64,000 nucleotides of DNA from Ananas comosus. Its lineage: Eukaryota; Streptophyta; Magnoliopsida; Poales; Bromeliaceae. Each line of letters begins with the position of its first letter. Within the stretch, counting starts at the first letter, position 1. A model generated the notes under the pieces. The model had not been told where the DNA came from. It searched no databases and worked only from the letters and a program-made list of their open reading frames with translations. The stretch covers positions 6,205,474 to 6,269,473 of the forward strand of contig NC_033638.1 of NCBI RefSeq assembly GCF_001540865.1, in the 5' to 3' direction. Of the stretch, positions 1-12,500 are shown in pieces. Both the position numbers and the translations under genes were made by a program.

Positions 1-1010
1 CGGATCCCCTTGGCTTACTCCTCTTTTCGTTTTGATCCAATTGGTCGGCACTCCATTTACTAATATAGCTACTTTGGCGTTGCAAATACATTGCTCGATC
101 CAACCACACCACTTCGCATCGAAACCCCACCATCGAAGAATACTGAAAAGGAAGGGCCAATGGATCTTATCGTAAGCCTTTTCAAAGTCCACTTTAATGC
201 CGACCCCCTCGATACCCTTCTTACAGCTCCATCCAATTAGCTCAGAAACCGTGACAAACGCATCCGTGATGTTCCTCCCTTTCAGAAAAGCTGATTGGGC
301 GGGTGAAATTAACTCATTAACTCATTCATCACTGCTGCAATACGGTTTGCCAGTACCTTTGAGATGATCTTCTGGATACCGTTAATAAGGCAGATAGGTC
401 GAAAGTCATTAGCTGACGTCGCCCCTTCCTTCTTGGATACTAGGCAGATAAAGGAGTAATCGAAGGGGGCAGTGGACAGCCTACTCTCGTGTAATTCCTG
501 GAACACGCTGAGTAGATTATCCTTGATAGTCTCCCAGAAAGTCTGGTAAAACCTTAATGGGAACCCATCAGGACCCGGCGCTTTATCACTACCCAGGTTG
601 AATACCGCTTCCTTTATCTCCTCTATGGTGAAACCCTTCGTAAGTCGCCTCAGCATCGAACCCGAGAGCCGTTTCGTGGTAAAGAGCCCACTCCAATCCC
701 CGAAGGAGGGAGGTGCCGTAGCATCAGCTGTGAAGATCTCTTTAAACTTGCGAAAGAAATAACCCTTCTTATCCTCCTCAGAGTTGTAAACTCGATCGTT
801 ATCAGTAACTACACCAATCCCATTGGCCCTTCTTCTCCCATTAGCTATACTATGGAAGTACTTAGTGTTACTGTCACCCTCGCGTAACCAGTGTTGATTA
901 GCCCTGGTTCTCCACATGGAAGCTTCGTCATTTAGAACTCTCATTAATTTAACTTTTAAATCCTCTCTTTTCTCAGCTCCCTCTTCCGACAAAACACCCT
1001 GCTCCTCCAA
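1..1010 (-). pseudogene. LINE reverse transcriptase fragment, frameshifted and cut by the window edge
   Basis: The minus strand encodes the amino half of a plant non-LTR reverse transcriptase. Visible motifs include WLREGDSNTKYFH, SDKAPGPDGFP, NDFRPICLING and, in 1-300, SAFLKGRNITDAF, VDFEKAYDKIHW (motif A with the first catalytic Asp) and KRGVSQGDP. The frame breaks near 310-325, where an 8-bp tandem duplication (GTTAATGA twice) shifts the frame and creates a stop just before the SPAQSAF segment. The catalytic FxDD box would lie beyond base 1. It is therefore a dead L1-type copy. The 5' side ends at a TA microsatellite and an N at 1054. Confidence 0.92.
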
Positions 1011-1020
1011 TATATCAAAC

Positions 1021-1054
1021 TGATGGATTTCCCCCTGTAATTGATCCTTTAACN

Positions 1055-1082
<28 letters not shown>
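1021..1082. repeat. TA microsatellite with an unresolved base
   Basis: A TA run follows an N at 1054, exactly between the two LINE fragments. The N suggests a gap closure or low-quality join. Confidence 0.85.
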
Positions 1083-1085
<3 letters not shown>

Positions 1086-1196
1086 TTAAAGCAGATCTTT
1101 CCACGAAGATATCATGATCTTGAGCCGACATACTGCTAAAATAGGGTCGAAAAGTTGCTGACGAAAGATAAGATTGTTCCTGGCCTTCCAAATTGT

Positions 1197-1770
1197 CTAC
1201 CAGCTTGCGATCAATTCGGTAAATCTATTACTCGTACCACGCACCGCAGTCTTTCTCATCCACTTATCCCAAACTATCAATACATCATCGCCCAGTTCCT
1301 CTGCGTGGACATCCTCAAGTCCCATCACCATGATGTACCTGAGAAAGACGCATTGAGTGAATAGATGGTCCACAGTCTCGTCGTGGTCTTTGCACAACAC
1401 ACAAGCTATTTCTCCAGTCCACTCTCTCTTAACAAGGTTATCAGTTGTAAGCGGTCTTTTCTTAAGCACGAGCCAGCAGAACACCTTGACCTTGAGTGGT
1501 ATACGGAGTCTCCAGATCTTGCTAGTGCGTCCATCTCTTGTTCCTCCATCGTTCAACATCCTATAGGCCGATTTGACTGAGAATATACCGCTGCTACACC
1601 ATCTCCATACTATCACGTCCATATGTTGGCCTACCTTAAAGCTGCTAACCCTATCTTTGAGCGCAGAAATGTTGGGTCCAAATCCAGTCAAGAGGGTCGC
1701 GTCATCTGTAACATACCGGACTTCTAAAGTTATGAAGTCATGGTGTAGGTTGGGCTGGAAAACTATTTGA
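1197..1770 (-). pseudogene. LINE C-terminal zinc-binding (zf-RVT) fragment
   Basis: The minus-strand open frame (longest from 1691 to 1197, with in-frame sequence upstream, VTDDATLL) contains SGIFSVKSAYRML, KIWRLRIPLKVKVFCWLV and a CVLCKDHDETVDHLFTQC cysteine/histidine motif. This is the zf-RVT domain found after the reverse transcriptase in plant LINEs. Here it lies on the 5' side of the RT fragment at 1-1010, opposite to the normal order. The two pieces are therefore separate or rearranged copies, joined near the N and TA tract at 1054-1080. Confidence 0.88.
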
Positions 1771-2450
1771 ATGGTTCCGGTGAGGTTCGGTGAAGTTCGG
1801 AAGCCTTCGGGCGTTTCGGTGCCCGTAGGCGCGAAAACGGAACCCGAAAGGCTATGTTGGGCCGTGAGCTAAGTTCGGCATTAGCGTGGATGAAAAGATG
1901 ATGGAGACATGCTCGAAAACATATTTGGAGAATGTAACATATTGGAACCCAGAAGGAATTATCGAACTTTAGCCAAGTTGGCTAAAGCATGCGAATAAGA
2001 TGAATGGACGAGTTCCAGTTAACGTTCCATCAAGGTTGGAAGGGTTAAGATGAGTTCTAAAAGAGTTATAAAGGTTTTAGCGTTGTCCGGCACGAAATAG
2101 AGTCGAAAACAAGCTAAAAACCAAGTCTGGAGCATTGTGTACCGGTACAAGTTGATGGTTGTACCGGTACAACAAGCGACCCGAAGAATGGCAACTCTCG
2201 GGTTTGAGTGAAAAAGGCTGTTAAACCGGTGACACTGTACCGGTACACTTTGGCAGAATGGCAAAGATTTGGTCTGCTGCAATTATAATTGATTGGAGGG
2301 GTTTATTTGCAATTGTTACCTAATGTAATAGCCCTAAACCCCTCTCCCTCACAGTAGATCTCTCTCCCTCTCTCCCTCTCGTGTCTCTCCCTCTCCCTCT
2401 CAACCTGTTGCAAGAAAAGAAGAAGGAAAAGAAGAAAAGAGAAGNTGTTT
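1771..2450. repeat. Repeat-derived DNA with palindromic TACCGGTACA motifs
   Basis: TACCGGTACA occurs at 2140, 2162 and 2238. The text before it has TTCGG-rich tandem wording (GGTTCCGGTGAGGTTCGG) like that seen in plant LTR retrotransposon ends. No ORF is supported. A CT-rich stretch (2341-2400) and an N at 2445 follow. Confidence 0.4.
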
Positions 2451-2869
2451 CTATCCGCAGTGAGCAAAATAGGACAGTGATCTGACGTGGCTCGGGGAAG
2501 GGCTACAATTTCTTTGATGTTGAAATATTTTCATACGTTACTTATTCTTCATTTATACGTTTTTTTAGAACTTGCGTCTAAATTTTATGGAGATTGCGAA
2601 TTATCACCATCCTGTGTAAATCACCGGCTATAGCTTTTGATTGCTTGCTGGCATACTAGTTAGAAGTATAATCAATACAAAAAAATTTAAATAGAAAAAT
2701 TCGTCTAACATCGTTATAAAAAAAAAATAACACAAAAATTAATTAACTAAAATTTTTTGAAAAAAGTTATAAAACTAAAAATTTAGAGATTAAATATTAT
2801 CCTGAGATTGAGAGATTATATTGAGAGATTATAAATAGATTTTATAAGAAAAGTTGTTGAAATATTATG
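2451..2869. other. AT-rich intergenic DNA, nothing recognised
   Basis: I see no ORF or repeat with clear ends here. Confidence 0.5.
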
Positions 2870-3728
2870 ATCCTTTGGGCTGGACCTTGCCAATCGCGGG
2901 TCTACCCTTTGCCAACCGTGGGCCTTCCGGCCCGGAATGATATTAGGCCGGGCCGAGGCACGGCACGAGTACTCTAACACTCTTGCCCAGCACGACACTG
3001 GCATGGGCCGTACCGGGCCTGAGGGTAGGCGCCGGTCCGACATGGCATAGCCCATATGGGCCGTGCCGGCCCGGCTCCCGAGGCCTCCCATTGGGAGTTG
3101 GGAGCGGCCTGGGTGCCTCCCAAGGGTCTGCTATGGCAGACCCTTTTGGGAGTTGGGTTTTGGTCCTCTTTGGACCAAAATACCCTCCCCAATTGACTGT
3201 TGGAACTTGGAAAGGGTATTTTGGTCCAAAAAATTTTTAAATTTTTAAATAATTTTAAAATTTAATTATTTTTATAAATATATTTTGAAATTCAAAATTT
3301 TTTACTCATATATTATTTTAAAATAATAGTATTTTAATTTTGTATTTTTTAAAAAATTTATATATTTTTAAATAAAATTAAAAAAATAAAAAAATTGCTG
3401 GCCAGAAGTCCGGCGCGGCGCGGCACCGCCCGTGATATCCAGGCTGGGGGGCTGTGCTGGCCGGGAGTCCAAGTACTACGGCCCGGCATGGTCCAATCCG
3501 ACTTGGGGTCGGGCCATGCCAGGTTGGCCTCCGGCCTGTTTCAGCCCGACTTAATATGGGCCGTTCCGGCCCGGTACGGCCCACATTACACCCCGAGGCG
3601 CATCTCAGTCGAGCTGTGCCAAGCTGACAAGCCTTGGTGGGTAGGCCTAGCATCGAAGGTCTGAAGAGTATGGCTGGGCCGGCTTGGCACGGGCGCAATA
3701 GTACCCATGCCAGGCCATTGCCTGGCCT
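2870..3728. repeat. GGCC/CGGCCC-rich repeat flanking an AT-rich core
   Basis: Two GC-rich arms with many GGCCGGGCC and GGCACGGCAC phrases (about 2875-3160 and 3400-3728) enclose an AT-rich core. The arms are roughly complementary in wording, as in non-autonomous DNA transposons. Open frames over the arms are composition artefacts. Confidence 0.45.
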
Positions 3729-4218
3729 TAGAGATGTCAACGGGTCGGATTCGGGGTGGATTTTTAAAAACCTAAACCCGAACCCGACTCCAAACCCGAG
3801 ACCCGAACCCGAACCCGAACCCGACGGATTTTAAAAATCCATATCCAAACCCGAACCTGACAAAAAATCCGAAACCCGAATCCGAATCCGAACCCGAACC
3901 CGAAAATTTGAACCCGAAACAATTATTTCTTTTTTCAATATTTCAAAATATATTATATTAAATCTAAATTTTTAAAATACAATTNTTCAAATATAACATC
4001 AAATTAATATATATATATATATACATATAATACAAAATAAATTCGGGTTCGGGTCGGGTTCGGGTTCGGGTCGGATACAATCAAAATCCATATTCGAATT
4101 CATATCCGTCGGGTTTCTATTTTTGATATCCATATCCAAATCCATATCCATATCCATCGGATATATCCGTTTCATTCGGATTCGAGTTCGGATAAAATTT
4201 CGGGTATCCATACCCATT
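3729..4218. mobile_element. hAT-like non-autonomous element (CCCGAA-rich)
   Basis: Begins TAGAGATGTCAACGGGTCGG and ends with GGGTATCCATACCCATT, as in the better preserved copy at 10527-10994. The words CCTGGCCT (3721-3728 and about 4219-4226) flank it and fit an 8-bp target-site duplication. Internal CCCGAACCCGAA repeats and their complement form the arms. Confidence 0.6.
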
Positions 4219-4259
4219 GCCTGGCCTAGGGTCGTGTCGGCTTCGGCGGCCCCGTATTA

Positions 4260-5111
4260 CATCCCTACTAACCTCCACCGCAGTAGTGGAGGAGACAACC
4301 TATTCGACAATAACAACAGCTATTAAGTTGCACTGTTTTCTACTAAGTTACACATTTGAGGCTAATCATGAGGTTAAGTTATATCATTTAAAATTATTTG
4401 AGACTAGATTTTACCATAAAAAAAATGTTGCACTATTTGAGAACTTAATGTCAAACAGTACAACTTAGTCAGAAATAATACAACTTCTTCTTTTTCTTCT
4501 TCTTCTTCTTTTTTTGTTTTTACCTTTTGGTCTTCCCTAAAGTGCTATGTTGCATGGTGACCTTCCCAGGAAAAGAAAAATACATTTTTTTTTTCTTATC
4601 TTTCTTTTTTTTTACGTTTTCTTTTACCCTCCGCATTCTCTCTTGCTATGATGTCTACTCACTCGCCCTCTGCCTTTTCCATTGCATGCTCCATAAGTCG
4701 TTGCCCCAGCCCTAATGTGCTCTCCGTCCCCACTATCATCAAATCCTGCAGTGCCCCGCCATCACTACCACGCCCTTCACCACATCCTCATCGTCAAGCT
4801 CTTTGTCCATACCAGCCTCGTTGCTACCGACAATGACAAGGTAGCTAGGTGGATAGAAGCGCGGTGGCAGCGGTGGAGACATGGGCGAGGCAGGCGAGAA
4901 GAAGCACGATGATGTGAGAACAGTGGACAAGGAAGAGGACGAAGAGGAGAGAGATGAAAAAGAGAAAAATGTAAGAAAGAAAAGAGAGAAAGAGGGATCA
5001 GAATAATTTGATCATTTTTTAAAAAACGAACTCAAATTTATAAAATTTTAAAAAGACGACGTGATTTTACAAATTTATCTAAAAGCTTTTCTTTTTTTTT
5101 GGGTTAAACTT
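4260..5111. other. Intergenic DNA, no gene supported
   Basis: Contains direct echoes such as GTTGCACTGTTT/GTTGCACTATTT and TTCTT runs (4485-4512). The open frames here are low-complexity and not credible. Confidence 0.5.
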
Positions 5112-5520
5112 AGGGATGTAAAACGGGCCGGGGGGCCCGTGGGTCGTCTAGCCCGGCACGACTGCGGGCCGGGTTGTGGCCTGGCACTGTTACTGTAGCA
5201 TTCATGCCGGGCCGGCCCAGTACTCCGGGTCGTGCCGGGTTGAGTTTTGCGGCCCGTAGGCCCGGCCCGTGTCAGGCCTGGGCTGTGCCGGGCCGGCATG
5301 ACCCGCTCTAGCATTTAAATTGCTAGGTCTTGGCCTCTCGGGATCTAGAGCCTACATGTAGGCTGCTGTAGCCTGTAAGACCTTGATTGGCTTGATCTCT
5401 GATGATGGGCCCAACGGCATTTAAGTCGTTGGGTCCCTTCATTTTTTAAAATACATTTTTATTTTTATTATTTCAAAAAGGGTCAAAAAAATTAAAAAAA
5501 TATTTTTTAATCAAAATGAC
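5112..5520. repeat. Second GGCC-rich repeat starting TAGGGATGTAAAACGGGCCG
   Basis: The first bases resemble the TAGGGATGT ends of the hAT-like copies, followed by GGGCCGG and GGCACGAC wording as at 2870-3728. The right end was not found. AT-rich DNA without genes follows to about 6050, then another GGCCC-rich stretch at 6060-6245 just before the gene. Confidence 0.45.
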
Positions 5521-6332
5521 CACAATGCCCTCACTAACCTTTAAAATTTTGATTGTTAGAGGGGGCATTTTGGTCAAAAATTAATTTTTTTTATATTATT
5601 TAAGAAATTAAATTATTTTACATCTATAAAGTTTTTTTAGAATATCAATCTCACTTCAAACCTATAAAGGTTTTTTAGAATATCAAAGATCATGAAAAGA
5701 AAGCAATATTAATTTTATATTAAAGTTGGTTATTGGATCAAACATATGTAAATTAAAACATTTATATAAAAAATCTATAAAACTGAAAGTGAAAATTATT
5801 TATCTCTAAGCTTTAAATTTTATATAATATTAATTAACAATATTAAAAAATTAAATTTATTCTTAGTGTTTAATTTTCTTAAAAATTTTAAAAGAATTTT
5901 AAAAAAGTTGGATATAATTGTGTAAATTAAAAATTATAAATCAAAACTTTGTAATTTAAAAACTACTTATCTCTTTCTGTTCAAAAAAATAACTTTTTTA
6001 AAAAATACAAAAAGGACAATTAGGAAAAAAAGGGGATTTTTCTCTATTACTGAGCTGGCACGAAGCGGGGCCCGGCCCGGCCCGGCCCGGCCTGGGGTTG
6101 GCGGGCCTGGGCCCGGGCCGGGCTCCTGTAAATAAACACCGGCACTGCCCGGCGCGCGGATTCGTAACCAGGCCGGGCCGGGTCGCCCCCTCGGCACGAA
6201 TCGGCCCGGTATGTGGGCCGTTCCAGCCCATGGGCCGACCAATATCCTCCGCTGCTCCGCCCATAACCCGCACCGCGCAGCGCCGGAGAGAGAGAGAGAG
6301 AGAGCGCGAGCGCGAGCCCTAGCCCGGCAGTA

Positions 6333-6512
6333 ATGGCGAAGGCGGCTTCGGTCCTCCCCTCACAAACCCCCGCCGCCGCCACCGCCGCCGCCGCCACTCC
6401 GAGTGGATCCCCCCCTTATGGGCCGTGCGGAGGAAGCCCTCCACCTCTCCGCCGCGCTCCTCCTCCTCCTCCTCCGCCGCCCCCGTCGCCTCCGCCTCCG
6501 CCGCAGCGTCGA
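6333..6512 (+). other. Alternative or upstream reading frame in exon 1 of the pseudouridine synthase gene
   Basis: ATG 6333 opens a 60-codon frame (MAKAASVLPSQTPAAA, then a Pro-rich tail) over the same DNA as the likely exon 1, but one base out of phase with the next exon if the donor at 6512 is used. It may be an overlapping upstream ORF, or the true start with a different donor. GCC and CCT microsatellite tracts here make small indels likely. Confidence 0.5.
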
Positions 6513-9500
6513 GTAACGGGTGTGTTGTTTAGTGGTTGCTAATTTTTTCCTTCTTTTTTCCTTGGGGCTGGAACTGGTTTTTGCTGTTGATGATTTGATG
6601 ATTGCTCATGAGGTGTTTGTATTTGGTTTTGTCTGTGAGATTGATGCTTTCTTCTTTTTTTTGTGTGGTGATTTTAGAATTTGTTTATTTGTAATGGTAA
6701 TTTTCTGAACACATTGATTCATTTTTGGCCAGAATTTATCCTGTAAAGATGAAAACTTTTGGTGTTTACTGATGCTAATAGAATGGTTCATGAGGATGAA
6801 GCTTCAGAGTTTTAGTAGCGTTGAGAGAAGAAAAAAAGTATAGGGTGATGCTTATTAAAGTTGAAGAGTGAAGTGAAGATAAAATGAATCCATGAAACGT
6901 CGGTATGGTTGGTTATACTGTCGAGTGAGTTAAATGTGAGCGCGAAATAGTTGTTACAAGTGTTCATGATGTGAAGTAGGGGGAATAGCTCCAGAACCAC
7001 CTGAATTTCGGCCTGATTGTGGACGTTTAAAGAGTTTAAATTTATCACCTCATCAATCCGTTCGTTGCAATTAACCATCAAAGTTCATTCAAATTTCTGA
7101 AATAGCTTTAGAAAATTATTGCCATCTGAAAACCACCTGAAGTTCAGTTTAGTTTTTTTTAAAAAAGAACTTGAAAAAAAAAATACTTTTTATGTCACAC
7201 GACAGTCACAAGTTGGCGACAAATTGGTGTGAAAAATTGGTGGAAAGAAGGTGGGTGGTCAACAAATTGATTGTTCAGGTTGTAACTACAACCTTTATTA
7301 AACTTTGGCCGATGAAAATTGCAAATAGGCCAAAGTTCAGGTGGTTCTAGGACTTCTTTTCCTTTGAAATATTAAGCTATATATTTTATTTCACTGGAAA
7401 GGATGAATATATGCCAATATTTAGATTTGAAATCTTTGTTCTTTTGTACCCGATGGGTTTTGTTTTCCTTCAAAGTAAGGCATTATTAATATTCCTCGGA
7501 GTTAACCTAATATAAAAAAAATAAAAGATGATCTTATTCATATGTGAATTCTATTAAATTTTTATGTAAAAACGTATAAAACTTACCTGACCTATTGACA
7601 ATTTTGATTTAGCGACCTAACCTTTCAAAATTTTGATTTTACTATCCAACCTTTCAATCTGTTTGATTTGACTCAGTCAACGACACTTTGACTTCAAAAT
7701 TTAAATGCGACGTTTATTTTTACAGGTTTAGTTAGTATATTTCATGCAATTCTCGGTATTATAAATTAGTTAAAGCCAGTAATTAGCTTAAATTTTAAAA
7801 TCAAAGTGCCGTTGACTAACTCAAATCAACCAGATTGAAAGGTTGGGTAACCAATTCTAAATGGCCCATAGTTTAGGTCAGTTTTGTACGCTTTTACCAA
7901 ATTTTTATTTAGCTTTTGAATTATTACTCTCTATTGGAATGTGATAGTTTATATCTATTACTACAGGCCATTGATTTTATTAATCTAATAGCTTGTTCAT
8001 ATATGTGCAGTCACCCGGAGTACGATCGGTTGCTTCCATGCCCATTGCAAAGTAGCCCACCTAGGGTTGAACATCTTGTAGTTTCAGAAGGGTGCAATGT
8101 TCTTGACTATATTAGTAGAGCTTTGCACCTTCCTCCACTGTAAGTATGTTTTTTTAGTTCTTGATTATGTCCTATTTGAGAATTAGTCTAGACCTATTGC
8201 TTAAAGACCTGTTACTATGGAACATTTCGAATAGGCCCTCCAACTTTTTCTTCCTTGGGTGATTGACACTCCCTCCACTTTTAATTGTTTTGATTTGGGT
8301 TATGTTCCTAAACTTCACTGGGAATTAGTTAACGACTTTGTTAGCTATCAACCTTTAAGGATTAACAAAATTTGCAGTTTTGTAGCTGAATAAGCATTTA
8401 GGGCAATTGAATTTAACAAATTCACTGTTAGATCAAACAAAATCCCAATTAAATGATGAAAATAACTTAAATCAACAAAATCAAAAGTTGGAGGGGAGTC
8501 AATTAAAAGAAAAATACTTCAATTAAAAGTTGGAGGGGAGTCTATTTTAAAATGGCTTATATTTGAATAGGTCCCCGTTCATTTTTACTGAAAGAAAAGT
8601 ATTTTCTTTAGTAAAAGGTTTTGATTTTTAGAAAGTTACAGGTGGTTGTTAGACATGTATAGAAGTGAGAATAAGTGGATCATTCTATATTTGAAGGTTT
8701 GTTGCAGATCTTATTCACTTTGGGGCTGTGCATTTTGCATTAGTGTGCCCAGAGCCTCCTCCAACAGCAACTCCGGAACAATTTCAGATCTTTAAAGAAG
8801 TAACAGAACCATCGGTCCTGCAGAAGAGGCCGTCCATTAAAGGGAAGACGGTCAGAGAAGCCCAGAAAACATTTCGGATAACAGATCCTAATCAATTCGT
8901 CGAAGCTGGTAGTTACCTACGTGTGCATGTTCACCCGAAAAGATTCCCGAGGTACACATTAGCTTAATCACTATGGGAAGTTTTTATTCTTTTGTCAACA
9001 TACACTTTATCAATATTTTTTACAATGAGATGCCCTATGTTAACGACTTAATGCACTTGTTTGGCCGGTCTTGTGCAAAAGTGCTTCTTGAGTGACCTCC
9101 AAGTCCCTGTTTGGCTTTCAGCTGTAGTCATCTATAGTGGCTTTTGGCAGATAGAAGAGTTGAAAAGCTAATATGAGACTTTGAGCACTAATAGCAAAAC
9201 CTTCAACTTGGATATTCCACTTCTGCTGTAAAGAGAAACTGTCGTGGGAAATTTTAGTATAGTGCTTCACCTAGCAGCACTACTCAAACAACAGCTTCAT
9301 CGAACTGAGCTACCCCTTAAAGCAGGGCCAAACAATACCTAATAGCCTAACTTTTCTTCCTGCTGCAGAAGCAGAAATACCACTTGGAGCTTCTGCTTTT
9401 TAGGCCCAAAAGATCTTTTTAGCTTCTTGCTAGAGCTAAATCTATAAAAGATTTATTTACCAATCGCTGGTTTTTGGAAGCTTTTACTTTTCGGGGTTAG

Positions 9501-12500
9501 AGAAGCTGTTCCAGATGCAAGGCCAAACAGGCACTGCATCCTGTTCACTACTTTGTAGAGTCTTAGATGTAGGTGAGATTGGATGTTTCTGCTGATTGCC
9601 AGGAATGCAGGATCTGCTTACATTTGAGGTTTAATCATGCTTACCATTTTTACTGATCTCAGATTATAACCAGGTGCTATGAAATTGACTGGAGGTCTAG
9701 AATAATAGCAGTCACTGATTCGTATGTGGTCCTTGACAAACCTGCTGCAACCTCAGTATGTATTTTCTATCCAGTACTATTCTCAACTCTTATGTCCTTT
9801 ACTGGAAAGCATAGCACAATCTGTACAGGGTGTTATCCTTTGTTAAACTACTTAGTGACTAAAATATAAGGTTTTCATCCTATATTCTACAGTGACTATA
9901 ATGAACCAGAGATATTTAATAAGCAACAGTTAATAAATAGAGAAATATAGTGAGCGCCAAGTCAAATAAATAAAGCTTATTACATAGGTCTAAATAATAT
10001 TTATGTTTTTAGTAGTAGTTTGATAAAACATCTAATGCATTTCATATAAAGCCTGTAGTAACATAGAATCCTCCTCACTAACCTGTTTGGCTTGCGCTAT
10101 CCTGCTAGGATTACTGGGAATCTTGTAAGAATTTTCTATTTTTTAGATTACTGTATTTAGTTTATCCCGCATGTAATCCTGTCAGTGATGCAGGATTACT
10201 AACAAGTAACAATGCAGGATTACTCCAAAAATATTACATGGGAGGGGGGTAGGTGTCATGTCACGCAATATTGGTTGTGGGTTTATACTTCAATTTTTGA
10301 AGTATTATAAAGTTAACCCTCCCCACCTATGAACCTCTTCTCACCTCTTTATTTCAATAATAGAGAGCTCTATCCTGCTCTCCACCTCTCCATTCTAGGT
10401 TTTTGAGGTACTTCCTCTATCTCCCTTTCTTTCTCTCTCTATTCCAAAGGCAAGATAACTAAAATTTATAGGACAAACTAGACACGGTAATCTTATATGC
10501 GTAGTAATCTGACATTACATTATTGCTAGGGATGTTAATGGGTCGGATTAAGGGCGGGTTTTGAAAAACCTAAACTTGAACCCAACCCGAACCTGACTAC
10601 CGAAACCGAAATCCAAACCCGATTCTATCCGGTCTTGAAAATTCATAACCAAAACCGAACTCGACAAAAAAAAGGGGAAAATCGAAATCGAACCCGAAAA
10701 CCCGAACCAAAACCAATTATTTCTCTTTTACCAAATTTTAATACATATCATACACAAATCTATAAAGTACAAATTTAAATTTCTATATATTATAAAATAT
10801 CAAATCGGTTCGGGTTCAGATTCATTGGGGTTTATTAGGTACAGATAAAAACCACACCCGAACCCGAATCCATCGGTTTTTCTTTTTTTTCATACCCATA
10901 AATGAAACCATAGTTGTTTAGCATCGGTAAAACACACCCAATTCGGGTTCAGGTACAGTAAAATCTTGGGTATCTGCACACATTGACATCCCTAATTACT
11001 GCCCCGAACCAAATGCAGTAATGCAACATTTTTAGTAATCTAATTCTTAGAATTTAGATTTTTGGTTATGTTGAGATAACCAGGAATGCTGCATAGTACG
11101 AACCAAACGGCCTAAAGGTTCTTTTGACTCATTTGATATCCTTGTCTGGTCTACTACATGTTGTGCCTGTCTCTGGCCACCCAAGCCCATGAAGACCACA
11201 AGTTGAAGCCTATGTTTATTATTTAGTTCGCTATGTACGCACATTCACAAACAAGATCACCTGAGTATTTGGAATTGTTCTGTTAGTTTGCTATTCTGAG
11301 ATACAGCTTAGCTTTGTACATTGTAAAACTTGTTAAATGTTGATGGCTTTGTTTGAAATTCTTAACTTGGCTACTTGTTGGAAAATAAAATGATTGTTGG
11401 TGATTCATAGTTTTACAGCAATGATGGCAACTTAATGAACAAGAAGCATCTTTAGGACTTGGCATCTGTGCATTCTCCAACCATCTAGATTTTCATTTGC
11501 AACACAATTTAACATATTTTCTCTTTTTTTTTTATTTAGGCTCAAATTTCAGTCCATTTTAGTAATTTCTGAACTTTGTAAAGTAAATGGTAATTGGTGA
11601 CTTTTTTAGGTAGGAGGAACAACAGATAACATAGAGGAATGCTGTGTGACATTTGCTTCTCATGCCTTGGGATTGGAAACCCCTTTGAGAACCACCCATC
11701 AGCTCGATAACTGTACTGAAGGCTGGTGCGTTTCTCTTGTATTTTCCAACTGAGTCATTAAAACATAAATGATTAACCGCACTTATATTTTTTGGCTTAC
11801 AGTGTTGTACTGGCTAGAACAAAAGAATTTTGCTCTGTTTTCCATGGAAAGATTCGGGTAAGTTGGCAAGTAGCCGTGTTGTTCGTGGTGTTGACAAGTT
11901 ACACCAATTGTTAGCTTATTGGAAATTTGATTGTGGTGATCATGCTTCAGTTTTGGTGCATCTGAGACGCGCTAATTTTAAATGTTTTCCCCAAATTAGG
12001 TCACTTGGTTTCCATTATTTTACCTAAAGGGGGGATTATGTAGCATCTAATTTAGTTGCCAAATCTGCTTCGAAAAATAATGTGTCAATGGCGTGGCAGC
12101 TGTTCAATGAAGCTGGCACACCATCTCATGACTATTGTGAATCTACTGCCACATCGACTCTTAAAGATAATGTGGCGGATGATGTGTCAGACATTTATAG
12201 GATGTGGCAACTAAATCAGCTGCCTGGTCTCCCTGCTTAAGGGTAATTCTACTTTGTAGAGTGACCTGATTGAAACCAAAATGAACTGCAGTGCATCGTT
12301 TGTAACACTTTGAAGTTTGATGGCCTTTGCTAAGTTTTGTGAAAACTTCTCATATAAAATTGTTTACTAGGGGTCTGTGGTATGGGCCATTGCTTTGTGA
12401 TGGTTTCACCAAACTGGAGTCCTTGGAAAGAGATTTTGGATACAATTTAATTTTCTATAAACGACTTGTTCTTGAGGCTCAAAACTGCAAGCATGCATTT

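Noticed and set aside
5967..6397. Open frames of 91-116 codons upstream of the gene
   Set aside because: They follow from GGCC and GCC repeats and lack any conserved motif.
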